Notes under the pieces: model-generated
What the model saw: only the letters and a program-made list of their open reading frames with translations
What the model was told of the DNA's origin: nothing
Database searches by the model: none
In this document: in pieces, positions 46,254 to 56,001 of the stretch
Numbering within the stretch: the first letter of the stretch is position 1
Layout: every line of letters starts with the position of its first letter
Made by a program: the position numbers and the translations under genes
Source of the DNA: Helicobacter macacae MIT 99-5501
Lineage (GTDB): Bacteria > Campylobacterota > Campylobacteria > Campylobacterales > Helicobacteraceae
Assembly (NCBI RefSeq): GCF_000507845.1
Contig: NZ_KI669455.1
Coordinates: 388,231 to 452,230, forward strand
DNA: 64,000 bases
Direction of reading: 5' to 3'

Positions 46254-48200
46254 ATGCCTATCCCCAAATATCTCCCACAAAATCCAAGCAATTATGGAAA
46301 TAAAAACTCTCAAAAATACGATTCTACTCTAGGGCAATCTCCCCAAAATCTACCCCCCAAAAATCGACTAAAAAGATTCCAAAAAAACGGCATAGGAATC
46401 GCCAAATCTCGCAGAATCTTAGCGATTTTTTTGGTGTTTGTGCTAAGCGCGGTTATTTTTCTTTTTAGTGTGTATTCAAAAGTCGCATTGCCTAGAGAAT
46501 CCAAAATGCCAACCCTAATCGTAGCAAAAGAAGATGTCGCTGTGCGGGGTAATATCTACACGGCAAAAACCTACCAAGATGATGAGGGATACTCCCTTGC
46601 AAGGAGCAACAAACTTTACAAACTAGGGTTTAACCCCCGCTCCATAGACCCAAACAAAAAAGAGCTTTTTATCACGCTTTTAGAGATTTATAGCGGTGTG
46701 CCACGCTACACTATCATAGAGAAGCTAAAAAGCCCAAAATACCAAATCCTCTCTTATAAAATCTCGCCAAATGTCGCTGCAAATCTGCGGGCACTAAACG
46801 CAAAACTTTTGGCTTATGATGTGTTTCGTGAATATATTGATGAAAAGGGCAGGGTGATAGGCAAAATGGGGCTTAGCGTGGAGGTAAGCGGAGTAAGCAG
46901 GGAATATCCATACAACGATATGCTTGAGCCATTTATCGGCTATGTAACCAAAAGCGAGATTGGCAGGCTTACTATGCCAATAGGGGTTGATGGCATAGAG
47001 AATTCGCGTGAGAAAATCCTAAGGCAAAAGCAAAATGGCGAAGTTATAGGCAAGCGAGATATTGGGTTTAATATTATTCAAACTAAGCAAGCGCATTCTA
47101 CAAGCAGAGAGGACGGATTTAGTGTTAGGCTTGGGATTCCTTTTAGCTTGCAGCAAAAACTAGAAGAGCTGCTAGATAGTGCCAAAAAAGAATACCAATC
47201 CCAAGAAATTATCGCAGCGATTCTAAACCCAAAAAACGGGCAGATTTTAGCTATCGCTACGACAAATCGATTTAACCCAAACGCAATAAGAGAGCAAGAT
47301 AAACCACACCTAAAAATCCGCGCCATAGCAGAATCATTTGAGCCCGGAAGCACCATAAAGCCTATCATTTATGCAATGCTACTAGAAAAAAAGCTAATAA
47401 ACCCGCTAAGCCCGATAGACTTGGGCAATGGATATTATATGCTAGGCAAGCACACTATCACAGATGACACCATAATGCCCCAAAATCCAACCATAGAAGA
47501 TGTGCTTTTGCACTCAAGCAATGTGGGTATGATTTTGCTATCAAACCGACTAAATGGACAGGAATTTTATGACGGTTTGCGCTCTTTTGGGCTAGGCTCG
47601 CTTACAGGGATTGATTTGCCCTATGAGCGAGATGGTATCGTGCCATCTCTAAAAGAGCTATCCAAATCCTCTGGCACTACCAAAAAATCCGTATCTTTTG
47701 GCTATGTAGCGCGAGTAACATTTATGCAGCTTTTGCGAGCTTATGGGGTTTTTGCAAATGGTGGCTACCTAGTAACGCCACATATCACACAAAGCTATAT
47801 AGCCCCCGATGGCAAAATCTATATCCCCACCACAAGGACAGCTAAGCCCACACAAGCTATCTCTGAAGCCACTGCCAAAAAAATGCAAAGCCTGCTAATC
47901 AAAGTCGTAGAATCAGGCACGGGCAAAGCCGCCAAAGTCGAGCAAGCTGGAATCATCACAGGGGGCAAAACAGGCACAGCTAGAGAAATAGCCCAAAGTG
48001 GTGGATATGGGCAAAAACACAATGGCTCATTTTTTGGTTTTGTAAAAGATGGGCAAAATACCTTTGTCATAGGCGTTGTTACCTTTGGCGCATCTGGACA
48101 GCACTACTATGGTAGTCAAAATTCTGCCCCTGTGTTTAAAAAGATAGTCGATATACTTATTGAGCAAGGTTACTTGCAGACAAAAACAAAAAAACGCTAA
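46254..48200 (+). CDS. ftsI: Penicillin-binding protein 3-type transpeptidase (FtsI)
   Basis: 648 residues. A single N-terminal TM helix (ILAIFLVFVLSAVIFLFSVY, about 58-77) follows a long Asn/Gln/Lys-rich cytoplasmic tail. Dimerisation-type N-domain, then transpeptidase: catalytic FEPGSTIKPIIYAML (SxxK), LHSSNVGMI (SxN) and GGKTGTARE (KTG). Cross-links septal peptidoglycan. No strong ribosome-binding site at ATG 46254; the start is tentative. Lies after fliE, as in H. pylori where pbp2/ftsI neighbours fliE. Confidence 0.92.
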   Translation: MPIPKYLPQNPSNYGNKNSQKYDSTLGQSPQNLPPKNRLKRFQKNGIGIAKSRRILAIFLVFVLSAVIFLFSVYSKVALPRESKMPTLIVAKEDVAVRGNIYTAKTYQDDEGYSLARSNKLYKLGFNPRSIDPNKKELFITLLEIYSGVPRYTIIEKLKSPKYQILSYKISPNVAANLRALNAKLLAYDVFREYIDEKGRVIGKMGLSVEVSGVSREYPYNDMLEPFIGYVTKSEIGRLTMPIGVDGIENSREKILRQKQNGEVIGKRDIGFNIIQTKQAHSTSREDGFSVRLGIPFSLQQKLEELLDSAKKEYQSQEIIAAILNPKNGQILAIATTNRFNPNAIREQDKPHLKIRAIAESFEPGSTIKPIIYAMLLEKKLINPLSPIDLGNGYYMLGKHTITDDTIMPQNPTIEDVLLHSSNVGMILLSNRLNGQEFYDGLRSFGLGSLTGIDLPYERDGIVPSLKELSKSSGTTKKSVSFGYVARVTFMQLLRAYGVFANGGYLVTPHITQSYIAPDGKIYIPTTRTAKPTQAISEATAKKMQSLLIKVVESGTGKAAKVEQAGIITGGKTGTAREIAQSGGYGQKHNGSFFGFVKDGQNTFVIGVVTFGASGQHYYGSQNSAPVFKKIVDILIEQGYLQTKTKKR

Positions 48201-48218
48201 AAATTTAAGGAGAATTTG

Positions 48219-49139
48219 ATGAAATCTCAATATATTCGACCATATCACAAACATTCATCTAAAAACATTAAAGCCTTTGGCGCATTTGATGCGCTGGGTG
48301 CTTTGTTTGCTAGATTTCGCTCTTTCGTGCGTTTTTGCGCCCGAAATATCACACCATTTACCCCGCTTATATTTTTGGCAAAAAAATCGCAAAAAAAACG
48401 CGCACTTGCGTATGTGCTGTTTTTGAGCCTTTTTGTGCTTATCCCCATAGCTTTGCACGCCAAAGAGATGCTAAACACCACTTCGCTAATTGACACACTA
48501 AAATCTAGCGAGATTACCAATGCAAAAATCATCAGCACGCAAGAATCTGGGATAAATGGATTTTGGTTTGTCATCGTTCAAAAGGATAATTTTCAAATTC
48601 CGTTTTTTGCTAGCAGTGACGGAAAGACACTGATGATACTCTCCCAAGAAGCACTAATCACCAAAAACACCACGCTTAAAAATACCCTAGAATCCACCAC
48701 CAAAAAAGTCCAAGAGTTTAACGAAAAAGCTAGAGAAGATGCAGTCATAGCGATATTTCAAAAATACCCAAACTCTGTGCTAAGGCTTGAGGGCAAGTCA
48801 AAAAGCGATTCTAAAAAATCCATAACCTACCTTGTGCTAGATACGAATTGTCCCTACTGCAAGCAAGAGCTACAAAAAATCAATAGCTATCTAGCAAGCG
48901 GGGATTTGCATATCCTAATCGCAGGTGCACTAAGCCTAGAATCCACCAAAAAAGCTGCTACTTTCTATACCAAGCTAGATGAGCAAAAAACCCAAGAAAG
49001 CAAGATTTCCTACCTAAAAAAAGCATTTGAGCCAAGCTACAAACCTAGCAATAACATAAACGCCGATAAAGCGATGAATATTGCCCAAGAGCTTGGAGGG
49101 GCAGGATTGCAAGGTGTGCCTTATATCATCAAGCGATAG
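48219..49139 (+). CDS. Periplasmic DsbC/DsbG-like thioredoxin-fold protein
   Basis: 306 residues from ATG 48219 (AAGGAG upstream). A long basic N-terminal part precedes the export segment ALAYVLFLSLFVLIPIALHA (about 64-83), then a helical region and a thioredoxin fold with active-site TNCPYCKQEL (CxxC) and cis-Pro loop LQGVPYIIKR at the very end. Would isomerise or reduce disulfides in the periplasm. The fold is clear; isomerase versus other Dsb role is inference. The long N-terminus is unusual. Confidence 0.85.
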   Translation: MKSQYIRPYHKHSSKNIKAFGAFDALGALFARFRSFVRFCARNITPFTPLIFLAKKSQKKRALAYVLFLSLFVLIPIALHAKEMLNTTSLIDTLKSSEITNAKIISTQESGINGFWFVIVQKDNFQIPFFASSDGKTLMILSQEALITKNTTLKNTLESTTKKVQEFNEKAREDAVIAIFQKYPNSVLRLEGKSKSDSKKSITYLVLDTNCPYCKQELQKINSYLASGDLHILIAGALSLESTKKAATFYTKLDEQKTQESKISYLKKAFEPSYKPSNNINADKAMNIAQELGGAGLQGVPYIIKR

Positions 49140-49176
49140 TTTTGTGTTTTTTGCATTGTGATTAGTTTTTTTGCTA

Positions 49177-49182
49177 TACAAT
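49177..49182 (+). promoter_or_regulatory. -10 box of lipoprotein gene
   Basis: TACAAT in CTATACAATG, 38 nt before ATG 49220, which has GAGGAG at the right distance. Confidence 0.5.
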
Positions 49183-49219
49183 GTTGCGTAATTATATTTC
49201 CTTAAGCGAGGAGTAGGCA

Positions 49220-50149
49220 ATGACACAAGCATTTAATACCCTATCAAAACAACGATTAGTAGTAGCTCTAAAGCAGCTTGCACTTTTTGCATTTGGTGCA
49301 TTTATCGCGCTAAATCTAAGTGGGTGTGCTCTTTTCCAACCAAATAATAAATTAGCCACTTCCCAAACCAAAGTCAAACGAATCAATCCAAATGTCTTTG
49401 GCGCACAATTTAGTGATGAGTCTAGAGAAGAGTTTAGGCAGCTTATGCAGCTTTATGCCAATGCTTACTATGAAGTCGTTACAAATGATGACTATGCAAA
49501 AGCCACCCAAATGCTAAATGAATCTTGCAATCGCGGGCTTGGCACTGCGTGCTACTTGCTTGTAGAGTTTGATGACAATAGCAACGAAGAAGAAGACACC
49601 GAAATCGCAGCAGAGAAGCTAAAGCACGATTGTCTTGCACCAAAGCCTACGATTAGAAGCGGGGCTAGCTGTGCTACTCTAGCCGAGCTAGTCGTAAAAG
49701 AAGAAGTTGAATACGCAGATGTCATTGAGCAAGCCCTATATGACAAAGGTTGCCAGCTAAATGACCCTCTTTCTTGTGCAAGATATGCGGCGAAATACCT
49801 AAAAAACGAAGAGCCAGAACTCTACAAAAGATATGCCAACAAAGCTATCAAACAAGCAGCTTTGGGGTGCAATCACGGAATGGGATTTTATTGCTTACTA
49901 GCTGCAAACACTATCCAAATGCTTTATCAAGAAGATAAAGACGGCAAAGCAAAGGGATTTTGGAAGCGAGGCTGTGAGCTAAAAGACGGTTCAAGCTGCT
50001 ATATGGTAAAGAGTATAGAGCAAAAAGAAAAGCTAGAGCGAATGCTAAAACAAAAGCAAGAAGCTGAAAAAGCCCAAAAAGAAGCCGCCGCCAAGCAAGA
50101 AGCAGCCCAAAAAGCACAAGTAACCACCACTTCATCAAGTAGCAACTAG
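49220..50149 (+). CDS. Cys-rich helical-repeat lipoprotein
   Basis: 309 residues. Signal peptide with lipobox NLSGC (lipidated Cys near 32). The mature part has Sel1/Hcp-like paired Cys spacing: ESCNRGLGTACYLL, GASCATLAEL, GCQLNDPLSCARYA, GCNHGMGFYCLL, GCELKDGSSCYM. This indicates a chain of disulfide-pinned helical hairpins. The C-terminal tail is a charged coiled coil (KQEAEKAQKEAAAKQEAAQK) ending Thr/Ser-rich. Outer- or inner-membrane anchoring cannot be told. Own promoter. Family by pattern. Confidence 0.78.
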   Translation: MTQAFNTLSKQRLVVALKQLALFAFGAFIALNLSGCALFQPNNKLATSQTKVKRINPNVFGAQFSDESREEFRQLMQLYANAYYEVVTNDDYAKATQMLNESCNRGLGTACYLLVEFDDNSNEEEDTEIAAEKLKHDCLAPKPTIRSGASCATLAELVVKEEVEYADVIEQALYDKGCQLNDPLSCARYAAKYLKNEEPELYKRYANKAIKQAALGCNHGMGFYCLLAANTIQMLYQEDKDGKAKGFWKRGCELKDGSSCYMVKSIEQKEKLERMLKQKQEAEKAQKEAAAKQEAAQKAQVTTTSSSSN

Positions 50150-50475
50150 CAGGGGTTATAAAAACCTAGAGTAGTTTTATTTCGCTTTTTTTAGTATGTC
50201 TTTGCAATGTGTTGTCTGTCGCACATTGCACACAGACAAAAATAGACAAAGACTATGTGTGGCTAAGTCTAGCATAGTTTTTAAGGATTTTTGTGTGGAT
50301 TGGCGTGTAGATTTACGCGCGGAATTAGTATGTAGATTATTATGTGGGCTAGATTAAATTTTTGTGCTTTTTAAACTACAAAATCTTAATAGCAAGACTA
50401 CACAAATATACCAAATATGATTTTGGAATGATTTTGAATAATTTTTGAGTGATTTTTACGCAAAAGGCACACCAA
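50150..50475. other. Intergenic region, no gene
   Basis: 326 bp, AT-rich. 50217-50238 carries TGTCGCACATTGCACACAGAC, a small imperfect dyad, and repeated GTGTGGAT/TGTAGATT words. No clear terminator or promoter box. Confidence 0.35.
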
Positions 50476-51444
50476 ATGGAGCAGTCGTTATTAGAGTATT
50501 TTTATGGTGGCGCGACAATCACACCTTTTTTTGTGGCATTTTTTGCTGGCTTGCTTTCCTTTCTTTCTCCCTGCACTTTACCACTTGTGCCACTTTATAT
50601 GGCGTATATTTCGGGTGTTTCGCTAGCAGAGCTTAGTGCTAGCACGAGTGATAGCACAAAAGATTCTAAAATTTTTGCCAAGCAAGATTCCATCATAAAT
50701 GACTTATCACAAGCAAATCCACAAATCCCCGCGCAATCCCATGCAAAACTCTCCATACATCCCGCGCAAAGCAATACCCAAAACAACCCCTCCATAACCC
50801 ACATAAAATCCACTACGCAAAAATCCACTACACAAAAATACTCTTCCCAAAATCCAAAATCCCCACACTTATCCAATATCCGCTATATGATTTTTGCTCG
50901 CTCATTTGCCTTTGTGCTAGGCTTTTCGCTTGTATTTATCCTAGCAGGTGTTGCCTTGCGTTCTGTGTTTTTTGTGCTAGATTCTGTTTTGCTAGAGATT
51001 TTGGCAGGTGTTGTTGTGCTTATTTTTGGATTGCATTTTTTGGGTGTTTTTCATATCAAATGGCTCTATGTAAGCAAAAAATTTCAGCTAAAAGCCACTC
51101 ACCCAGCTATAAAGATTCTAGCTCCTTTCGTGCTAGGAGTGAGCTTTGCACTAGGGTGGAGTCCTTGCACGGGACCGATTTTTGGAGCTATCGCACTTAT
51201 GGCTAGCACTAGCACGCAAGGATTTGCCCTGCTATGTCTGTATGCACTAGGTTTTGCCCTACCTTTTTTGGTGCTTGCACTTGCGCTAGAGAGAGGGTTT
51301 GAGCTTATTGATAGATTCAAGCCACATTTGCGCAAGGTAGAGATTCTATCGGGGATTTTGCTTGTTTGTGTGGGCTCATTTATGATTAGCGGGGATTTTA
51401 GCTTATATTTGGGTAAAATAAGCGAGTGGATAGCCAAAATATAA
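50476..51444 (+). CDS. CcdA/DsbD-like membrane thiol-disulfide transporter
   Basis: 322 residues from ATG 50476 (AAAAGG upstream). Six or seven TM helices. Redox Cys in LLSFLSPCTLPLVPLYMAY (TM1) and ALGWSPCTGPIFGAI (TM4), the CcdA hallmark. It passes reducing power across the inner membrane for cytochrome c maturation. Between TM1 and TM2 is a Ser/Gln/Thr-rich insertion of about 90 residues (for example STTQKSTTQKYSSQNPKS), absent from compact homologues and partly repetitive. 22 nt before the dihydroorotase-like gene. Confidence 0.88.
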   Translation: MEQSLLEYFYGGATITPFFVAFFAGLLSFLSPCTLPLVPLYMAYISGVSLAELSASTSDSTKDSKIFAKQDSIINDLSQANPQIPAQSHAKLSIHPAQSNTQNNPSITHIKSTTQKSTTQKYSSQNPKSPHLSNIRYMIFARSFAFVLGFSLVFILAGVALRSVFFVLDSVLLEILAGVVVLIFGLHFLGVFHIKWLYVSKKFQLKATHPAIKILAPFVLGVSFALGWSPCTGPIFGAIALMASTSTQGFALLCLYALGFALPFLVLALALERGFELIDRFKPHLRKVEILSGILLVCVGSFMISGDFSLYLGKISEWIAKI

Positions 51445-51465
51445 AATCTATTGCAAAGGAAAAAA

Positions 51466-52677
51466 ATGCTACTAAAAAACGGGACAATTTGCGATTATAG
51501 CCAAGAAAGAAAAGCTGATGTCCGCATAGAAAGCACACTTATCAAAGAAGTCGCCCCTAGCCTTAGTCCAAAAGAGGGCGAGGAAGTGCTAGATTGCACA
51601 GATAAATTTATACTACCAGCACTCATTGACATATCCTATCCCAAAAACAAATCCCTTTGTCGTAAGACGCTACAATCCCTAAGCCAAAAGGCTTTGCAAG
51701 GTGGTGTAGGAAGTGTGCTTTTGCGCCCAGATAGTAGCCCTAGTATTGATTCAGAAGCGATTATTGAGCTTGTATCAAGCCTAGATTCCGCGCTAAGCGT
51801 GCATTTTTTTTCTAGCATACTAGCGACAAAAGATGATAGTCTAACCCAAATCGCATCTCTTATCAGCACAGGCGCACGCGCTATCTATCTACATAGTCCA
51901 GACATATCAGGCTATGCCTTGCACAAAGTCGCTCAATATGCAAAAATGCTAAATGTCCCCATCATCGCCACAGCACAAGAACCAAGCCTTTGTGATGGTG
52001 TGATAAGCCAAAGCGAGATAAGCTCCACTCTAGGCTTGCCATCTATCCCATCCATATCGCAAACTATGGAAGTTGCTAGACTTAGCGAAATGTCGCGATT
52101 TAGCGAGACAAAATGGATTTTTGATGCCATAACCCACCCCCAAAGCCTAAAAATCATAGAAACATTCAAAGCTATGGGAGCAGAGATTTTAGCCCAAACT
52201 CCTATCCACCACCTTATTTTTACCCACGATGACATAAAGGACTACGATACGCGCTTCAAGCTATTTCCTCCGCTTGTGAGTGAGGAGGAGCGCGACTTTT
52301 TGCGTGATTGTTTATATTCTCGCATAGATATGCTTACTTGCTTACAGAGCGATTCTTACAACTCGCTAAAAGACCAAGTATTTGAAAACGCCAGCTTTGG
52401 TATAAACGCATTTGGATTTTACTTCCCACTTGGATTTAGCCAGCTTGTCAAGCAGGGGATTATAAGTCTATCTCGTTTTAGCCAGATGACTTCATACGCT
52501 CAAGCCAAATGCTTCTCTCTAAACAAAGGCGAAATTACACCACAAAAAGACGCGGACATTATCATCGTAGATTTGCAAGCCAAAACAGAAGTAAATGATA
52601 GCTTTAGTCCATATCACGGAGTGTGCTTACACTCCAAAGTCTTGCATACGATTATTGAGGGCGAAGTGCGATTATAG
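51466..52677 (+). CDS. Dihydroorotase-like protein lacking metal ligands
   Basis: 403 residues from ATG 51466 (AAAGGA upstream). Amidohydrolase fold: N-terminal MLLKNGTICDYSQERKADVR and C-terminal KGEITPQKDADIIIVDLQ. The usual PGLIDxHxH is LPALIDISYPKNK, without His. The second His position and the Asp of DHAP (here SDSYNSL) also differ, so it is probably catalytically dead, as in PyrC'-type proteins that scaffold aspartate transcarbamoylase. Whether it interacts with PyrB is inference. Follows the CcdA gene closely. Confidence 0.8.
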   Translation: MLLKNGTICDYSQERKADVRIESTLIKEVAPSLSPKEGEEVLDCTDKFILPALIDISYPKNKSLCRKTLQSLSQKALQGGVGSVLLRPDSSPSIDSEAIIELVSSLDSALSVHFFSSILATKDDSLTQIASLISTGARAIYLHSPDISGYALHKVAQYAKMLNVPIIATAQEPSLCDGVISQSEISSTLGLPSIPSISQTMEVARLSEMSRFSETKWIFDAITHPQSLKIIETFKAMGAEILAQTPIHHLIFTHDDIKDYDTRFKLFPPLVSEEERDFLRDCLYSRIDMLTCLQSDSYNSLKDQVFENASFGINAFGFYFPLGFSQLVKQGIISLSRFSQMTSYAQAKCFSLNKGEITPQKDADIIIVDLQAKTEVNDSFSPYHGVCLHSKVLHTIIEGEVRL

Positions 52678-52717
52678 AATGCTTGCAAAAATATTTTCCC
52701 AAGCATTGCTAGACGCC

Positions 52718-53920
52718 TTAAAACACCTTGATATAGCTCGCTACAAAAATCGGGGTGCGACTAAAGGCTATGTCTTTAGATAAAATTTCTTTGTTGCCAT
52801 ATTTTGCAGGGGATTCTATGCCTAGTCGTAGCTCGGATGGTAGCCCTAGCACAGAGAGAGGGACCTTTGCCCCTACTTCTAGCTTGCCAAGTATGCCAAG
52901 TGATAGACTAAGCCCCATATTTAGCCCGTAGTCTACTTGGATTTGGTAGTTCCATAGCACATTTTCACTTTTTGTTACGCCAGCTTTTATGAAGCTATCT
53001 AGCTCACTATTTGCCTTATCTGTGAGTAGCATTACACCGATATTTAAGCCAAAATACCCACCCAAAGCCACCTCCCTCCAAAATCTCTGCTTCACGCCAA
53101 GCAGGCTTAGCGGTAGCTCGCCTAGCAAGTCAGCATTTAGCCCCCCTAGCATATAAAAAAAACTTCCCACGCTTTTTGCACTACCTTGCCCCTGCTTTCT
53201 CATAGAGAGATTCCCACCACCGATAAGCACATCGACATAGATTCTGCTACCAAAGTAGAGATTATAGAAGTTTTGATACCCCACATTTCCACCAGAAGCG
53301 ACAAACACCGAGCGAGCGATAAGCGGAGAATCTAGGCTAGAATCTAGCGCACCTGTCATATCGGGGCTAAATACCCCATTCGTAGTAGTGCCTACACTAT
53401 TTTGGGTATTGTATTTGCCATCAGCATAAGTTTGTGTTATGCCAGCACTTGCCACACTCGCCCCTATGAAAATCCCGCTTTTATTACCAGCCCTCATATA
53501 TTTATGTGCGATTGCTTTTTTTTGCTCTAGTGTTTTTCCTGCGAAATGCTTTTGGATATATTCACTTTGAGAGTAGATAGGCTCTACTTTTATGCCATTT
53601 ATCTCCAAAAGTGAGCGATAAAAAGCGATTTTGACATCTAGGCTTTTGTCCTTTAGTCGCTCATCTTGGGCATTCATTAGCGCACTTGGATTTACTTGGC
53701 TATTTTTAAAATCCTTTGGCAAGATAAGCATCGCTATTTCCTCATCAGTGATACGACTTGATTTACTTGATTTTTTTACTTGATTTTTGGGGGATTTTGC
53801 GGGTGGAGATTTTGTGGGCACGGCTAGGGCACTACTTAGCAAAAATACCACGCATATAATGCCTAGCATTAGATTTTGCAAAGATAGTTGATTTAATATT
53901 GTGCGTTTTTTTAGATTCAT
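52718..53920 (-). CDS. Outer-membrane protein, first of three tandem paralogues
   Basis: 400 residues. Signal peptide LGIICVVFLLSSALAVP, cleavage near residue 36. A Lys/Ser/Pro linker (KSPPAKSPKNQVKKSSKSS) and a helical region precede a beta-barrel: IFIGASVASAGITQTYADGK, FYNLYFGSRIYVDVLIGGG, YGLNMGLSLSLGILGKLEVG; ends SYIKVF with terminal Phe. The segment GIFIGA matches the two following genes (GIFIGV in the third). Function unknown. Three genes in one minus-strand operon. Confidence 0.75.
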   Translation of the reverse strand: MNLKKRTILNQLSLQNLMLGIICVVFLLSSALAVPTKSPPAKSPKNQVKKSSKSSRITDEEIAMLILPKDFKNSQVNPSALMNAQDERLKDKSLDVKIAFYRSLLEINGIKVEPIYSQSEYIQKHFAGKTLEQKKAIAHKYMRAGNKSGIFIGASVASAGITQTYADGKYNTQNSVGTTTNGVFSPDMTGALDSSLDSPLIARSVFVASGGNVGYQNFYNLYFGSRIYVDVLIGGGNLSMRKQGQGSAKSVGSFFYMLGGLNADLLGELPLSLLGVKQRFWREVALGGYFGLNIGVMLLTDKANSELDSFIKAGVTKSENVLWNYQIQVDYGLNMGLSLSLGILGKLEVGAKVPLSVLGLPSELRLGIESPAKYGNKEILSKDIAFSRTPIFVASYIKVF

Positions 53921-53963
53921 TATATTTTCCTACAATCCATTTATCAACCCAACCCAAATCCAG

Positions 53964-54887
53964 CTAAAACAAATATTGATAGCTCGTGATATACATAGTC
54001 CCTAGAAAGTAGCTTGCTTGGTTTGAGATATTTGGTGGAGTTTTGATACCTAGCTCTATGCGATGATGATATTTGAGTGTGGCAGAGACGCCTACATTTA
54101 GCACAGGTCCTATGGTGATTTTATCCTCTCTTTGTGTGCCACTTTGCTTGTAGAGATTTACCCCCGCTCCCATCCCTATAAACACACCTAGATAGTATCC
54201 CTCCTCGCCACCTATTGCCTTATCCCCCACCATATCTATATTGAAGCTAAACAAATGGCTAGAGACACTATCGGGTATATTTGGCGAGGCATTTAGCGCA
54301 GCTAGATATTGCCAATACACGCGCACACCCATAGGTGCAGCCCCCAAAAATCGCATATATCCTCCGTTAATCCCAAATGCAAATGGATTTAGCTCCTCGC
54401 CAAAGCCTCTATTTTTGTTGATTTCCATTTGGCTAGTGCCAAGCGAAACTCCAGCAAACCAGCCGTGTTTTGTTTTGTTTTTTAGCTCTTGAGATTTTTC
54501 ATACAAAAGCTGATAGTATCGCCCGCGCAGGAAATAAAGCTCTTTTTCTTTTTGGTGCTTTGACATTTGCTGTAAGGATTCTTCATCGCCGTGTATCACT
54601 TCGATTTCATCGATATTTTTGGAGATTTTTTTTTGCTCTTTTTTTGCTTTAGAATCTAGTGAGCTAGAATCACTAGGTTGCACTCTTTGAGATTCTTTGC
54701 TAGATTTTAGTGATTTTGCGCTTGGCTTCGCGCTTAAACCTTGAGCTACACTGCTTATCAGCAATGCGCTTATGAATCCAACAAAGCAGATTTTGCCAAA
54801 ATTTTTCAGCATAGTTTTCAATACCCTCATAGCTTTCACAATTCCCATATCTATCACTGCACGCACAGCACATTTCCTAAAACACAT
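53964..54887 (-). CDS. Outer-membrane protein, second of three tandem paralogues
   Basis: 307 residues; in-frame ATGs at residues 14 and 20 are alternative starts. The first ATG overlaps the upstream stop by 11 nt. Signal core ICFVGFISALLISSVAQG, cleavage near GLSA. Ser/Lys linker, acidic helical stretch (EIEVIHGDEESLQQM), then barrel: GWFAGVSLGTSQMEINK, FAFGINGGYMRFLGA, VGVSATLKYHHRIELGIKTP; ends YITSYQYLF. Shares the ...HRIELGIK/HRIEGEIK strand with the third gene. Confidence 0.75.
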   Translation of the reverse strand: MCFRKCAVRAVIDMGIVKAMRVLKTMLKNFGKICFVGFISALLISSVAQGLSAKPSAKSLKSSKESQRVQPSDSSSLDSKAKKEQKKISKNIDEIEVIHGDEESLQQMSKHQKEKELYFLRGRYYQLLYEKSQELKNKTKHGWFAGVSLGTSQMEINKNRGFGEELNPFAFGINGGYMRFLGAAPMGVRVYWQYLAALNASPNIPDSVSSHLFSFNIDMVGDKAIGGEEGYYLGVFIGMGAGVNLYKQSGTQREDKITIGPVLNVGVSATLKYHHRIELGIKTPPNISNQASYFLGTMYITSYQYLF

Positions 54888-55800
54888 AGCTATATCCCAC
54901 CATAGGCATTATCCCAAACCAATTTAGCCTTTCATTGATGATGAGTTTGATTTCGCCCTCTATGCGGTGCTTGCTTATGAGAGTGAAGCTCGCCCCAATG
55001 TTTATAATCCCACCAAGCGTAGCATCGCTATTAGAATCATATATCATACTTGCTAATCCAAATCCCGCTATTGCTCCCGCTTCTAAGCTGTTTTTGCCCT
55101 TTATCATCGGCAATAGAGGCAAATCTATCAGCACATCTGCGCTTATGCCGATGCTAGAAAATCCAAGCGAGGAGAGGTTTAGCTCCTTTGCATTGCTTCC
55201 TAAGTATTGCAGATAGATTCTGCCACCGACTTTATTTGGGAAAGATATGCTATCAAACATTGTAGGATAAAAGCTCTGAAATCCCACCTTTGCACCATAA
55301 GCTAGGAAATTATCCACGACATAGTCTGTATTTCCAGCCGCATTGTGAAATATCCAGCCACCATACACGCCGATAAAAATACCTGATTTTTTCTTTGAAG
55401 CGTCTAGGTTTTTGATAAGGGAGGCGATTTCTTTATCGCTGATTTTGTGATATGCCATAATGTATGGATAATAATACAAGCTAAGCGTGGAATAATCAAT
55501 TAGATTTTCATCTTGTGATTCTTGTTTTGACTTGTCTTTTGCAGTGGTTTTGGATTCTTTTTGTGGCTTTGTGGAATCTTTGTTGGTTTCTTTTGTGGTG
55601 GAATCTTTTTTGGATTTTATAGAATCTTTTTGGGATTTTTTGGCTGTGCTTGTAGATTCTTTGCTAGATTTTTCATATTTCAAATATCGCTTAGATTTTT
55701 CACCATAGCTTATGGTGCTTGCTAGCACCACACAGACAAAAATCAATGCGCATTTGCGAGGGATTTTAGTAGCGATATTAGTGATATTTTTTTTTGTCAT
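54877..55800 (-). CDS. Outer-membrane protein, third of three tandem paralogues
   Basis: 307 residues. Signal core CALIFVCVVLASTISYG, cleavage near residue 32. The linker is a degenerate Lys/Ser/Thr repeat (SKESTSTAKKSQKDSIKSKK). Barrel: GIFIGVYGGWIFHNAAGN, GAKVGFQSFYPTMF, GASFTLISKHRIEGEIKL; ends MVGYSYVF. First gene transcribed of the three; no clear AAGGAG at ATG 55800 (runs of A precede it). Confidence 0.75.
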   Translation of the reverse strand: MTKKNITNIATKIPRKCALIFVCVVLASTISYGEKSKRYLKYEKSSKESTSTAKKSQKDSIKSKKDSTTKETNKDSTKPQKESKTTAKDKSKQESQDENLIDYSTLSLYYYPYIMAYHKISDKEIASLIKNLDASKKKSGIFIGVYGGWIFHNAAGNTDYVVDNFLAYGAKVGFQSFYPTMFDSISFPNKVGGRIYLQYLGSNAKELNLSSLGFSSIGISADVLIDLPLLPMIKGKNSLEAGAIAGFGLASMIYDSNSDATLGGIINIGASFTLISKHRIEGEIKLIINERLNWFGIMPMVGYSYVF

Positions 55801-55910
55801 ATCAAACCTTATAAAACATTAAAAACTTCATAACATTAAACAAACTCTAAAAGTATTTTCCCAAAGCAAAACGCATTATACACTTTAAACCTTAAATAAG
55901 CGAGTTTGGG

Positions 55911-55916
55911 TATAAT
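55911..55916 (+). promoter_or_regulatory. -10 box of panB
   Basis: TATAAT following GGG, with ATG 56002 about 85 nt downstream behind AAGGAG. Confidence 0.6.
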
Positions 55917-56001
55917 AACGCCACGATTTTTACAAAAGCACGCAAATAAACACACATTTGGAGCGACACTCACAAGCAAACAACTTTAAGGAGCAAAAGC
56001 G

